From Xanthomonas massiliensis (GTDB lineage: Bacteria; Pseudomonadota; Gammaproteobacteria; Xanthomonadales; Xanthomonadaceae), in contig NZ_FCOY01000007.1 in NCBI RefSeq assembly GCF_900018785.1, forward strand, positions 978,632 through 1,042,631: DNA of 64,000 nt. The letters are read 5' to 3'. The notes under the pieces were generated by a model. The model did not search any database. It was given only the letters and a program-made list of their open reading frames with translations, and was not told the origin of the DNA. Of the stretch, positions 1 to 9,603 are shown piece after piece; the stretch's first letter is position 1, and the number at the start of each line of letters is the position of its first letter. A program made the translations under genes and the position numbers.

Positions 1-703
1 CCGCCAGGGTGCGGCCGAGCCCGGCGCCGCCGGCCGGCGGCTGGCCGATCGCGCCGAGCTGGCGGCGGCCGAACCAGAACCACACCAGGCCGATCAGCAT
101 GCCGATGCCCGAGGCGATGAACACGGTCTTGTAGGCCGGCATGGCCTCGCTGCCGAAGATGCTGTCGGAGAGGATGCCGGTCAGGATCGGCGCGATGAAC
201 GCGCCGGCGTTGATGCCCATGTAGAAGATGGTGAAGCCCGAATCCCGGCGCGGGTCGTCCAGGCCGTAGAGCTGGCCGACCATGGTGGAGATGTTGGGCT
301 TGAACAGGCCATTGCCGGCGATGATCGTGGCCAGGCCGATCTTGAACACCTCCGGGTGCGGCACCGCGATCAGGAACAGGCCCACCGACATCACCGCCGC
401 GCCGACCAGGATCGAGCGCTGGTAGCCGATCAGGCGGTCGGCGACGAAGCCGCCGAACAGCGCCGAGGCGTACACCAGCGCCAGGTAGGCGCCGTAGAGC
501 TTGTTGGCCGGCGCCTCGCCGGCACCGGAGCCGCCGAAGAACTGCGCCACGATGTACAGGGTCAGCGCCCAGCGGATGCCGTAGAACGCGAAGCGCTCCC
601 AGAACTCGGTCATGAACAGCATCCACAACGGCTTGGGATGGCCGAGCAGCGTGTCGTGGGCGGGCGGAACGGCGGTGGGAGGCGCGGAAACGTCGGCGCT
701 CAT
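1..703 (-). CDS. POT/PTR family peptide MFS transporter (partial, C-terminus outside window)
   Basis: Inner-membrane proton-coupled oligopeptide symporter. Reading back from ATG 701-703 gives about 234 residues. They include the POT N-terminal signature around FWERFAFYGIRWALTLYI, an ADRLIGYQRS loop, and the second POT signature around GFTIFYMGINAGAF, preceded by GNGLFKPNISTMVGQLY. Alternating hydrophobic stretches fit transmembrane helices 1 to about 6 of a 12-14 helix protein. The frame stays open to base 1, so the C-terminal half is missing. It lies 157 bp downstream of the tryptophan dioxygenase on the same strand and could share its transcript. Di/tripeptide specificity is inferred from the family only. 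Confidence 0.9.
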   Translation of the reverse strand, partial: MSADVSAPPTAVPPAHDTLLGHPKPLWMLFMTEFWERFAFYGIRWALTLYIVAQFFGGSGAGEAPANKLYGAYLALVYASALFGGFVADRLIGYQRSILVGAAVMSVGLFLIAVPHPEVFKIGLATIIAGNGLFKPNISTMVGQLYGLDDPRRDSGFTIFYMGINAGAFIAPILTGILSDSIFGSEAMPAYKTVFIASGIGMLIGLVWFWFGRRQLGAIGQPPAGGAGLGRTLA

Positions 704-860
704 GCGGGTGATTCCCTGTGGCAGTGCGTGGAGGCATGGAAGGCGCCGGCAGGCGCCGGCGCGACAGGCGAGGATCACCGAGAGCCGGCATTCACGTCAA
801 ATTGACCCGAATTTCCCTCTATGGCGCCCATTGGCAGCGTATGCCGGCCAACGTCGCCGA

Positions 861-1730
861 TCAATCGCGCGCGGACGCGACCCCGACCGAGGTCCGCACC
901 TCGAACAGCTCGGGAAAGAAGGTCAGTTCCAGCGCCTGCCTGAGGAAATCCACGCCGCTGGAGCCGCCGGTGCCGCGCTTGAAGCCGATCACCCGCATCA
1001 CCGTGCGCATGTGGCGGAAGCGCCACAGCTGGAACTGGGTCTCCAGGTCCACCAGGTCCTCGGCCAGCGAATACTCGCGCCAGTAGCGGTCGGTGTTCTC
1101 GTAGATGCGCTCGAACACCGGCCGCAGCGCCGGGTCGGACACGTGCGCGGCGCGCCAGTCGCGCTGCAGCTGGGCGGCCGGGATCGCGTGCCCCCAGCGC
1201 GCCAGGTAGAGCAGGAATTCGTCGTACAGGCTCGGCGCCTCCAGCACCACGCGCAGCCGCGCCTGCCCGTCCGGGTCGTAGGCGAACACCTTGAGCATCT
1301 GCGCGTTCTTGTTGCCGAGCAGGAACTCGATGTAGCGGTACTGCAGCGACTGGAAGCCCGAGGCCGGGCCCAGGGTGTCGCGGAAGCCCATGTACTCGCT
1401 CGGGGTGAGCGTCTCCAGCACCGACCACTGCTCGGTGAGCAGGCGCAGCACCTGCTTGGCCCGCGCCAGCACCTTGCGGCACTGCCACACCTGGTCGCGC
1501 TGCAGGTGCGCCAGCGCGGCGTGCAACTCGTGCGCCAGCAGCTTGAGCCACAGCTCCGAGGTCTGGTGCTGGATGATGAACATCATCTCGTCGTGGTGCG
1601 GCGGATCGGACAACGGCTGCTGCGCGGACAGCAGCCGGTCCAGGCGCAGGTAGCCGCCGTAGGTCAGCCGCCCCTGCAGGTCGGTGTGGATGCCCGCTTC
1701 GAGCGGGCGCTGGTTCTTTTCGACGGGCAT
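861..1730 (-). CDS. kynA: Tryptophan 2,3-dioxygenase
   Basis: Cytoplasmic heme dioxygenase that opens the indole ring of L-tryptophan to N-formylkynurenine, the first step of kynurenine-type tryptophan breakdown. The 289-residue product has the TDO motif [11 protein letters not shown] with His55, and [24 protein letters not shown] with His240. These match the substrate-base and proximal heme histidines known for the Xanthomonas campestris enzyme at identical numbers. Length is normal for bacterial TDO. The ATG at 1728-1730 gives the canonical N-terminus. No other kynurenine-pathway gene is visible here; a peptide transporter follows on the same strand. Confidence 0.97.
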   Translation of the reverse strand: MPVEKNQRPLEAGIHTDLQGRLTYGGYLRLDRLLSAQQPLSDPPHHDEMMFIIQHQTSELWLKLLAHELHAALAHLQRDQVWQCRKVLARAKQVLRLLTEQWSVLETLTPSEYMGFRDTLGPASGFQSLQYRYIEFLLGNKNAQMLKVFAYDPDGQARLRVVLEAPSLYDEFLLYLARWGHAIPAAQLQRDWRAAHVSDPALRPVFERIYENTDRYWREYSLAEDLVDLETQFQLWRFRHMRTVMRVIGFKRGTGGSSGVDFLRQALELTFFPELFEVRTSVGVASARD

Positions 1731-1908
1731 GGCGGCAGGTCGGCGTCGGGAGTCGGCAAAGGTACCGCAGTGCCGCTGTCACACGGGCGTCAGCAATGCT
1801 GACAAGACTCCGGCAGAATGCCGCCAGGTGCTGTCCATCCGCTGCGCGGTGGGCACAGGGGGCGCCGTCACTGCAGTGCCATCCATCGAAAAGACTGGGG
1901 AGTCTTCC

Positions 1909-4900
1909 ATGCGATCCATGCAGCTTCGCGCCGCATTGCTGGCCTGTGCGCTGGCAACCGCCGGCCAGGCCCCGGCCCAGGTCGTCGTCAGCCAGATCTA
2001 CGGCGGCGGCGGCAACAGCGGTGCCGCCTACAAGAGCGATTTCATCGAACTGCACAACAACGGCACCGAGGCGGTCGACCTGTCCGGCTGGTCGGTGCAG
2101 TACGCCTCGGCCGCCGGCACCAGCTGGCAGGTCACCGCGCTGGGCGGTAGCATCGCCGGCGGCGGCTACTACCTGGTCAAGCAGGCCGACGGCGCCGCCG
2201 GCAGCGCCGACCTGCCCGCGCCCGACGCCACCGGCACCATCGCCATGAGCGCCACCGCCGGCAAGGTGGCCCTGAGCCGCTCCAGTGCCGCGCTGAGCGG
2301 GGCCTGCCCGACCGGCAACGCCGACTTCGTCGGTTTCGGCGGCACCGCCAGTTGCGCCGAGGGCAGCAACCGCGCGCCCGCGCCCGGCAACACCCTGGCC
2401 ATCGCGCGCGGCGACGGCGGTTGCCAGGACGGCGACGACAACGCCGCCGACTTCGCCACCGCCGCGCCGGCCCCGCGCAATGCCGCCAGCACCGCCCGCT
2501 ACTGCGCCGGTGCCGGCACGATCGTGGCCTCGCTGGCCGACGTGCGCCAGGCCGAGGGCGATGCCGGCACCACGGCGTTCGTCTTCACCCTGCGCCTGAG
2601 CGCGCCGGCACCGGCGGGCGGCATCGGCTTCACCGTGGCCACCGCCGACGGCAGTGCCCGCGCCGGCAGCGACTACGGGGCGATCGCCCCGACCGCGCGG
2701 ACCATCGCGGCCGGGCAGGACAGCGCCGAGATCGTGGTGCAGGTGGTCGGCGACACCGTGGCCGAGGACGACGAGACCTTCGCCCTGCGCGTGACCGGCA
2801 TCGCCGGCGCGCTGCCGGCCAGCCTGGAAGCCACCGGCACCATCGTCAACGACGACTTCCAGCTGCTGGCCATCCACGACATCCAGGGCCCCGGCGCACG
2901 CTCCCCGTACGAGGGCCAGGTGGTGGCCACCCGCGGCATCGTCACCGCGCGCCGCGGCAACGGCTTCTTCCTGCAGGCCCCGGACGCGGAGGCCGACGCC
3001 GACCCGCTCACTTCCGAGGGCGTGTTCGTCTACCTGGGCAGCGCGCCGCCCGCCGAGGCCGCGGTGGGCAACCGCGTCAAGGTGCGCGGCACCGTGCTCG
3101 AATACGTGCCCAGCACCGATCCGGCGCAACCGCCGCTCACCGAGATCGGCGGGGCGCCGGTGGTGATCCTGGAATCCACCGGCCATGCCTTGCCCGCGCC
3201 GGTGGCGCTGACCGCCACGTTCCCGGCCGCCGACGGCGCCTACGACCAGCTCGAACGGCTGGAGGGCATGCGCGTCACCGCCGCCAGCCTGACCGTGAAC
3301 ACGCCCACCGCCGGTACCGTCAGCGAGACCACGGCCACCGCGACCAGCAACGGCGTGTTCCATGCCGTGGTCACCGGCCAGCCACGGGCGTGGCGCGGGC
3401 CGGGCGTGCAGCAGCCGGACCCGCTGCCGGCCGGTGCGCCCGGGGCGGTGCCGCGCTGGAACACCAGCCCGCAGGTGATCGCCGTGTCCAGCGCCGCGCT
3501 GGGCGGCGAGCGCCTGGACCTGGCCGCCGGTTGCGTCGTCACCGGCGTGACCGGGCCGCTGGACTATGGCTACCGCCGCTACACGCTCTACCCGGAGACC
3601 ACCCCGGCGGTGACCTGCGGCGAGGACACCCGGCCGCGCCCGGCCCCGCTCCCGCAGGCCGACGACGCCAGCGTGGCCACCTACAACCTGGAGCGCTTCT
3701 TCGACGACCAGAACGATCCGGCGGTGGGCGAGGCGGTGCTCGGCACGGCCGCCTACCAGGGCCGCCTGGCCAAGGCTTCGCTGGCGATCCGCGACTACCT
3801 GCACGCGCCGGACATCCTCGGCGTGGTGGAGATGGAGAACCTGCAGGTCCTGCAGGCGCTGGCCGAGCGCATCCGCACCGACGCGCTGGCCGCCGGCCAG
3901 GCCGATCCGGGCTATGCCGCCTACCTGCTCGAGGGCAACGACGTGGGCGGCATCGACGTCGGCTTCCTGGTGAAAACCGCCGAGGTCGGCGCCGGGCTGC
4001 CGCGGGTGTCGGTGGAGGAGGTGCAGCAGATCGGCAAGGACACCACCTGGACCGAGCCGGGCGGCGCCAGCAGCCTGCTCAACGACCGGCCGCCGCTGCT
4101 GCTCAGGGCCCGGGTGAACTTCGCCGACGGCCGCCGGCTGCCGCTCACCGCGATCGTCGTGCACCAGCGCTCGCTCAACGGCGCCGAGGCCGACGACGCC
4201 TCCGGTGCCCGCATCCGCGCCAAGCGCCAGGCGCAGGCCGAGTTCCTGGCCGGCCTGCTGCAGCAGCGCCAGCTCGCCGACCCGGACGAGCAGGTGCTGG
4301 TGATGGGCGACTTCAACGCCTTCGAGTTCAACGACGGCTACGTCGATGCGATGGGCACGGTCACCGGCCGGCCGGCGCCGGACGCGGCCACGGTGGTCGC
4401 CGGCGACGGCGCCGACCTGGTCGAGCCGGACTACGCGGACCTGGCCTGGCTGCTGCCGCCGGACCAGAGCTACTCCTACGCCTACGACGGCAACGTGCAG
4501 TCGCTGGACCACATCCTCGCCAGCCAGGCGCTGCTGCGCTCCCCGCAGCTGGCCACGCTGGTGTACGGCCACGCGCGCATCAACGCCGATTTCCCGGAGA
4601 TCGCGCGCAACGACACCGCCGTGGCCACGCGCCTGTCCGACCACGACCCGACCCTGGTGCTGCTGCGGCTGAAGCCACAGACCTTCGCCGACCTGGGCCT
4701 GGCCGCCAATGCCGATGCCGACCACGTCCTCGCCGGCGGCACCGTCGCCTACACCGTGGTGGTGGACAACCACGGCCCCGGCGCGGCGGCGCAGGCCGCA
4801 GTGGCTTTCGCCTTCGACGCCGCGGTGAGCCCGCAACTGCAGGCCCCGCCCGGCTGGGACTGCGCGCCGGCCGCGGCCGCGGCCGCCTCGAGCTGCACCG

Positions 4901-5484
4901 TGGCCGAGCTCGCCGCCGGCGGCAGCGCGCGCTTCGTGCTGCAGGTGCCGGTCGCCGCCGACCTGGCCGGCCGCACCCTGTCGATGGCCGCCTCGGTCAA
5001 GTCGCAGACGGCCGATCCGCAGCCCGGCAACGACAATGCCGCGGTCAGCGTGGCGGTGGAACCGGCCACCGCCGCCAACCTGGCGGTGCAGCTGCAGGCA
5101 CCGGCGAGCCTGCCCTGGTACGCGACCGGCGCGGACGTCGCCGTGCGCGTGTCCAACCTCGGCGCGCGCAGCGCCGAGGACACCCAGGTGCGCATCGACG
5201 GCAATGTCGCCGCGCTGATGGGCACGCTGCAGGCGCCCAGCGGCTGGCGCTGCGTCAAAGCGTCACTGTCGCTGCTCGCACCGCTTGGCTACGTTTGCCA
5301 TGCGGCCACCGCGCTGGCTCCGGGCAGTACGACGACTTTCGGGGTGAGGGTCAATCGCCTCCCGTTGCCAGCCGGTGGCTCCCTCCAGGTACGGGCACAG
5401 GCCAGTTCGGCCACGCCCGAACAGGACGCGTCCGACAACGCCGGCCAGGCGACCACCCGGGTGTGTTCCTGGCGGGGTTGCTGA
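1909..5484 (+). CDS. Secreted multidomain endonuclease/exonuclease/phosphatase-family nuclease (ExeM/NucH-like)
   Basis: Predicted extracellular nuclease of 1191 residues. ATG 1909 was chosen over upstream in-frame starts because it gives a Sec signal peptide (MRSMQLRAALLACALA...AQ) and follows a GGGGAG ribosome site. Domains in order: lamin-tail domain (about 24-140; SQIYGGGGN, FIELHNNG, DLSGWSVQY); Calx-beta (about 205-318; AEGDAGTTAF, AEDDETFALRV); an OB-like region (about 320-585); endonuclease/exonuclease/phosphatase domain (about 588-920; ATYNLERFF, VVEMENL, MGDFNAF, SLDHILAS, LSDHDPTLV); and two DUF11/CARDB-like beta repeats to the end. This order is typical of secreted extracellular-DNA-degrading nucleases. 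It is monocistronic and followed by a strong terminator. Confidence 0.88.
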   Translation: MRSMQLRAALLACALATAGQAPAQVVVSQIYGGGGNSGAAYKSDFIELHNNGTEAVDLSGWSVQYASAAGTSWQVTALGGSIAGGGYYLVKQADGAAGSADLPAPDATGTIAMSATAGKVALSRSSAALSGACPTGNADFVGFGGTASCAEGSNRAPAPGNTLAIARGDGGCQDGDDNAADFATAAPAPRNAASTARYCAGAGTIVASLADVRQAEGDAGTTAFVFTLRLSAPAPAGGIGFTVATADGSARAGSDYGAIAPTARTIAAGQDSAEIVVQVVGDTVAEDDETFALRVTGIAGALPASLEATGTIVNDDFQLLAIHDIQGPGARSPYEGQVVATRGIVTARRGNGFFLQAPDAEADADPLTSEGVFVYLGSAPPAEAAVGNRVKVRGTVLEYVPSTDPAQPPLTEIGGAPVVILESTGHALPAPVALTATFPAADGAYDQLERLEGMRVTAASLTVNTPTAGTVSETTATATSNGVFHAVVTGQPRAWRGPGVQQPDPLPAGAPGAVPRWNTSPQVIAVSSAALGGERLDLAAGCVVTGVTGPLDYGYRRYTLYPETTPAVTCGEDTRPRPAPLPQADDASVATYNLERFFDDQNDPAVGEAVLGTAAYQGRLAKASLAIRDYLHAPDILGVVEMENLQVLQALAERIRTDALAAGQADPGYAAYLLEGNDVGGIDVGFLVKTAEVGAGLPRVSVEEVQQIGKDTTWTEPGGASSLLNDRPPLLLRARVNFADGRRLPLTAIVVHQRSLNGAEADDASGARIRAKRQAQAEFLAGLLQQRQLADPDEQVLVMGDFNAFEFNDGYVDAMGTVTGRPAPDAATVVAGDGADLVEPDYADLAWLLPPDQSYSYAYDGNVQSLDHILASQALLRSPQLATLVYGHARINADFPEIARNDTAVATRLSDHDPTLVLLRLKPQTFADLGLAANADADHVLAGGTVAYTVVVDNHGPGAAAQAAVAFAFDAAVSPQLQAPPGWDCAPAAAAAASSCTVAELAAGGSARFVLQVPVAADLAGRTLSMAASVKSQTADPQPGNDNAAVSVAVEPATAANLAVQLQAPASLPWYATGADVAVRVSNLGARSAEDTQVRIDGNVAALMGTLQAPSGWRCVKASLSLLAPLGYVCHAATALAPGSTTTFGVRVNRLPLPAGGSLQVRAQASSATPEQDASDNAGQATTRVCSWRGC

Positions 5485-5517
5485 ACGGGCGGCTGCCGCC
5501 GCAAGTGACTGATCGAC

Positions 5518-5549
5518 AAGGACGCGGCTTCGGCCGCGTCCTTTTTTCT
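5518..5549 (+). terminator. Intrinsic terminator after the secreted nuclease
   Basis: Perfect 9-bp stem (5520-5528 with 5533-5541) closed by a TTCG tetraloop and followed by six T residues from 5542. The two A residues at 5518-5519 can extend the stem. It sits 34 bp after the nuclease stop and insulates it from the dehydrogenase genes. Confidence 0.93.
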
Positions 5550-5643
5550 TGGTGCGCGCCTGCTGCATTGCAGGAAGGCTTTTGCCGGCGACGGGGCTAG
5601 CATCCGATCGTTATCAGTTGAAACTTCTTGCCGGAGACAGGCC

Positions 5644-6732
5644 ATGGATACCGTCGCGCGGTTCCGGATCGACTACCTGCAGTACCTGGACGCGCAGGGC
5701 GCGCGCACCGCCGAGCCGCTGCCGCCCGCCTGGGCCGATCCGGCCGCGCTGGTGCCGCTGTTCGAGCAGATGCTGCTGGTGCGCACCTTCGACACCAAGG
5801 CCATCGCCCTGCAGCGCACCGGCAAGCTCGGCACCTACGCGCCCAGCCTGGGCCACGAGGCCACCCACGTGGGCATCGGCGCGGCGCTGGCCGACGGCGA
5901 CGTGTACGCGCCCAGCTACCGCGAGTACGGCACGCTGTTCATGCGCGGCGTGCGCCCGCGCGACGTGCTGATGTACTGGGGCGGCGACGAGCGCGGCAAC
6001 GACTTCCCGCGCGACACCGCCGCCGTGCGCGACTTCCCGTTCTGCGTGCCGATCTCCACCCAGTGCCTGCATGCGGCCGGCGCGGCGCTGTCGTTCAAGC
6101 TGCGCGGCCTGGCGCAGGTGGCGATGGCCACCTGCGGCGACGGCGGCAGCTCCAAGACCGACTTCTACGCCGCGCTCAATGCCGCCGGGGCCTACCGGCT
6201 GCCGCTGATCCTCGGCGTGATCAACAACGGCTGGGCGATCTCGGTGCCGCGCGCGGCGCAGACCGGCGCGCAGACCCTGGCGCAGAAGGGCATCGCCGGC
6301 GGCCTGCATTGCCTGCAGGTGGACGGCAACGACCTGGTCGCGGTGCTGGAGGCGATGCGCCAGGCGCGCGAGCGCGCGCTCGCCGGCGACGGCGGCACGG
6401 TGATCGAGTTCATGACCTACCGCCTGTCCGACCACACCACCGCCGACGACGCGCGCCGCTACCGCGACGGCGCCGAGGTCGAGGCCGCGCGCGCGCGCGA
6501 ACCGATGCTGCGCCTGCGCCGCTACCTGACCGCGCAAGGCGCGTGGGACCAGGCCCGCGAGGCCGCGTGGCTGGCCGAATGCGAGCGCCGCGTCGCCGCC
6601 GAGGTCGATGCCTACCTGGCCACCGCGCCGCAGCCGGTGGAAGCCATGTTCGACTACCTCTACGCCGACCCGCCGCCGGAGCTGCTGGCCCAGCGCGCGG
6701 CGGCCCTCGCCCTGGAGCCGCGCCATGGATAA
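5644..6732 (+). CDS. 2-oxoacid dehydrogenase E1 component, alpha subunit (pyruvate or branched-chain type)
   Basis: Thiamine-diphosphate subunit that decarboxylates a 2-oxoacid and passes the acyl group to the lipoyl arm of E2. The 362-residue product shows the E1-alpha core: LVRTFDTKAIALQRTGKLGTY, SLGHEA, YREYG and the TPP motif GDGGSSK (from 165) to INNGWAIS (Asn pair at 194-195). ATG 5644 follows GGAGACAGG. The E1-beta start overlaps its last codons by 8 bp, so the pair is translationally coupled. Xanthomonads usually carry a homodimeric AceE for pyruvate. This heterotetrameric form may therefore serve branched-chain 2-oxoacids, which feed iso/anteiso fatty acids; that assignment is inference. 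Confidence 0.92.
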   Translation: MDTVARFRIDYLQYLDAQGARTAEPLPPAWADPAALVPLFEQMLLVRTFDTKAIALQRTGKLGTYAPSLGHEATHVGIGAALADGDVYAPSYREYGTLFMRGVRPRDVLMYWGGDERGNDFPRDTAAVRDFPFCVPISTQCLHAAGAALSFKLRGLAQVAMATCGDGGSSKTDFYAALNAAGAYRLPLILGVINNGWAISVPRAAQTGAQTLAQKGIAGGLHCLQVDGNDLVAVLEAMRQARERALAGDGGTVIEFMTYRLSDHTTADDARRYRDGAEVEAARAREPMLRLRRYLTAQGAWDQAREAAWLAECERRVAAEVDAYLATAPQPVEAMFDYLYADPPPELLAQRAAALALEPRHG

Positions 6733-7789
6733 GAGCCTGGACCCGAACCCCGGCCACGACGAGCCGGCCGTGCCGGCCGCGCACGAGGCGCTGCCGACGC
6801 CCCCGTCGGCGCTGCCGCTGACCCTGATCGAGGCGATCACCGCCGCCCTGGCACGCGCCCTGGCCGACGATCCGTCGGTGCTGGTGCTGGGCGAGGACGT
6901 GGGCATCAACGGCGGCGTGTTCCGCGCCACCGCCGGGCTGCAGCAGCGCTTCGGCAGCGCGCGCGTGCTCGACACCCCGCTGGACGAGACCACCATCGCC
7001 GGCCTGGCCGTCGGCCTGGCCGCGCAGGGCATGAAGCCGGTGGCCGAGGCGCAGTTCGACGGCTTCGTCTACCCGATGGTGGACCACCTCGTCAGCCATG
7101 CCGCGCGCATGCGCAACCGCACCCGCGGCCGCCTGCACTGCCCGATGGTGCTGCGGGTGCCGTGGGGCGGCGGCATCCGCGCGCCCGAGCACCACAGCGA
7201 GGCCAACGAGGCGATCTTCACCAACGTGCCGGGCCTGCGCGTGGTCATGCCGTCCTCGCCGCAGCGCGCCTACGGCCTGCTGCTGGCGGCGATCGCCGAT
7301 CCCGACCCGGTGGTGTACATGGAGCCCAAGCGCCTGTACCGCCAGTACAAGGAAGTGGTCGTCGACGACGGCGAGGCGCTGCCGCTGGACGTGTGCTTCG
7401 TGCTGCGCGACGGCCGCGACGTGACCCTGGTGGCCTGGGGCGCGCAGGTGAAGGAGGCGCTGGAAGCCGCCGACGCGCTGGCCGCCGAGGGCATCAGCGC
7501 CGAGGTCATCGACGTGGCCACGCTGCGCCCGCTGGATTTCCCCACCATCGCCGAATCGGTGGCGCGCACCGGCCGCTGCGTGATCGTGCAGGAGGCGCCG
7601 AAGACCGCCGGCTTCGGCGCCGAGATCGCCGCGCGCCTGGCCGAGCAGTCCATGTACGACCTGCGCGCGCCGGTCGAGCGCGTGACCGGCTGGGATACCC
7701 ACGTCCCGCTGTTCCGCCTGGAAATGAAGTACCTGCCGAGCGTGGAGCGCATCGTCGCCGCGGCCCGCCGCGCCGTCGCCCATGGCTGA
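6725..7789 (+). CDS. 2-oxoacid dehydrogenase E1 component, beta subunit
   Basis: Partner of the E1-alpha product in the alpha2-beta2 E1 heterotetramer. The 354-residue product has the transketolase pyrimidine-binding region (LGEDVGINGGVF, DTPLDETTIAGLAVGLA, AQFDGFVYPMVD) and the C-terminal transketolase domain (VTLVAWGAQV, VIDVATLRPLDF, VQEAPKTAGFGAE). ATG 6725 lies inside the last codons of E1-alpha (8-bp overlap). About 30 N-terminal residues precede the conserved domain and are charged and Pro/Ala-rich. A 230-bp stretch without a gene separates it from E2, longer than expected within this operon. Confidence 0.92.
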   Translation: MDKSLDPNPGHDEPAVPAAHEALPTPPSALPLTLIEAITAALARALADDPSVLVLGEDVGINGGVFRATAGLQQRFGSARVLDTPLDETTIAGLAVGLAAQGMKPVAEAQFDGFVYPMVDHLVSHAARMRNRTRGRLHCPMVLRVPWGGGIRAPEHHSEANEAIFTNVPGLRVVMPSSPQRAYGLLLAAIADPDPVVYMEPKRLYRQYKEVVVDDGEALPLDVCFVLRDGRDVTLVAWGAQVKEALEAADALAAEGISAEVIDVATLRPLDFPTIAESVARTGRCVIVQEAPKTAGFGAEIAARLAEQSMYDLRAPVERVTGWDTHVPLFRLEMKYLPSVERIVAAARRAVAHG

Positions 7790-8019
7790 GCCCGGCATCT
7801 CCCGCAGCGGGAGGTGCACACGCCGGCAATGGCCGCCGCGCCGCAGGCCGCCTCCCGGGCAACGGCGAGGCCCGCATGCGGGCACGCCCCGCGCCCGGCT
7901 GCGCGGCGATGCCGGTGCGGCCGCCAGCGCCCGCCCGGAGCGCTGCCCCGGCTTCTGCCATCGGCCCGGCGGCCATGCCGCACCGGGCACACCCTGACCG
8001 ATACCGATACGGAACCGAC

Positions 8020-9413
8020 ATGAGCGATACCCGCGACTTCCTGCTGCCCGACCTCGGCGAAGGCCTGCCCGACGCCACCATCGTGGAATGGTTCGTCCAG
8101 GAGGGCCAGGACATCCTCCTCGACGCGCCGCTGGTGGCGATGGAGACCGCCAAGGCGGTGGTGGAAGTGCCCTCGCCGGTATCCGGCAAGGTGCTCGCGC
8201 TGGCCGGCGGCCCGGGCGAGGTGATTCCCACCGGCAGCCTGCTGGCCCGGTTCGAGGCCGATCCGGCGCTGCCGCAGCGTGCCGAGGCCCACGACAGCGG
8301 CCACGGCCATGGCGCACCGGCGCGCGCCACCGAAGCCGCGCCCCCGCCACCGCCCCCGGCCGCCAGGGAGGACGCGGCCGACGCCGGCACCGTGGTCGGC
8401 GCGATGCAGAGCTCCGATGCGATCCGCCAGCAGGCGGCGGTGGCGGTGGGCGGCGTGCGCGCCATGCCGGCGGTGCGCGCGCTGGCGCGCAAGCTCGGCG
8501 TGGACCTGGCCGCGGTGCCCGCCACCGGCCCGGACGGCACCGTGAGCCTGGCCGACGTGAAGCGCGCGGCCCAGGCCGGTCCCGGCGCGACGTGAAGCGC
8601 GCGGCCCAGGCCGGTCCCGGCGCCGCGATCGCAGCGGCCCCGCCCGTTCCCGCTGCCGCGTCCGCGCCGTCACCGCCGGCGTCCGCCGGCGCGGTGGCCG
8701 GGCGCCCGGCGGCGGCCACGCCGCTGTCGGCCAGCGGCCGGCCGATGCGCACCCAGCCGCCGGGCGTGGCCGCCCACGGCCAGCCCGAGCCGCTCAAGGG
8801 CGTGCGCCGCAACATGGCGCGGGTGATGGCCGACGCGCATGCGCAGGTGGTGGCCACCACGCTCAACGACGACGCCGACATCCACGCCTGGACGCCGGGC
8901 AACGACGTCACCGCGCGGCTGGTGCGCGCGATCGTCGCCGCCGCGCGCGCGGTGCCGGCGCTCAACGCCTGGTTCGACGGCGCCGCGCTGACCCGCACCC
9001 TGCATGCGCAGGTGGACATCGGCATCGCCGTGGACACCGACGACGGCCTGTTCGTGCCGGCGCTGCGCAACGCGGACATGCTCGACGCGCGCGGCGTGCG
9101 CGAGGGCATCGAGCGCCTGCGCCGGCAGGTGGCCGAGCGCAGCATCGCCGCCTCCGAGCTGACCGGCTACACCCTCTCGCTGAGCAACTTCGGCATGTTC
9201 GCCGGCCGCTACGCCACCCCGATCGTGGTGCCGCCGTGCGTGGCCATCGTCGCCGCCGGCCGCGCCCGCCACCAGATGACCCCGGTGATGGGCGGGGTGG
9301 AGGCGCACAAGGTGATCCCGCTGTCGCTGACCTTCGACCATCGCGCCGCCACCGGCGGCGAGGCGGCGCGCTTCCTGCGCGCGCTGCTCGACGACCTGGC
9401 ACTGCCGCAGTAG
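8020..9413 (+). pseudogene. Dihydrolipoamide acyltransferase (E2) of the 2-oxoacid dehydrogenase, frame broken by a 35-bp duplication
   Basis: The E2 core carries the swinging lipoyl arm and transfers the acyl group to CoA. From ATG 8020 the frame encodes one lipoyl domain (Lys45 in METAKAVVEV), a Pro/His/Ala linker and the peripheral-subunit-binding domain (AMPAVRALARKLGVDL). It then meets TGA at 8593-8595. The catalytic domain continues in another frame to 9413 (LKGVRRNMARVMADAH, YTLSLSNFGMFAGRYATPI, FDHRAATGG). The shift is caused by a perfect tandem duplication with a 35-bp period, 8554-8588 and 8589-8623. Removing one copy restores a continuous 452-residue protein. The HxxxD acyltransferase motif reads H-R-A-A-T, with Thr in place of Asp. 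It is either a true mutation, a reversible slippage allele, or an assembly error. Confidence 0.88.
8553..8623. repeat. 35-bp perfect tandem duplication inside the E2 gene
   Basis: Bases 8554-8588 are repeated exactly at 8589-8623, and identity extends one base to the left. Thirty-five is not a multiple of three, so one copy shifts the reading frame. It covers the end of the subunit-binding domain and the start of the flexible linker. Confidence 0.97.
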
Positions 9414-9438
9414 CCCGCGGCGGCGTACCGCCGGCACC

Positions 9439-9473
9439 GGCCCGGGCGGCGTCGCGCTGCCCGGGCCCTTTAG
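9439..9473 (+). terminator. Probable terminator after the E2 gene
   Basis: A 9-bp G+C stem (9439-9447 with 9459-9467) with an 11-base loop is followed by a short CTTTAGTTT tract. It lies 25 bp after the E2 stop, between convergent genes. The T tract is poor, so termination may be weak. Confidence 0.55.
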
Positions 9474-9603
9474 TTTCAGCAGGGCGCAAGCGAAGAGGCC
9501 GGCAAGGCGGCGGCGAGCGGCATCGGGCCCGGATGCTTCAACAGGCGGCGATGCGACGAGGGCATCGCCACCGGCGAAGCGATATCGAAACCAAGGCGTT
9601 CGT

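Noticed and set aside
1684-1908. In-frame upstream extension of the secreted nuclease
   Set aside because: It would bury the signal peptide and overlaps the kynA 5' end; ATG 1909 has a ribosome site.
7790-8019. Possible small gene between E1-beta and E2
   Set aside because: Short Arg/Pro-rich frames only, without ribosome site or motif; treated as spacer.
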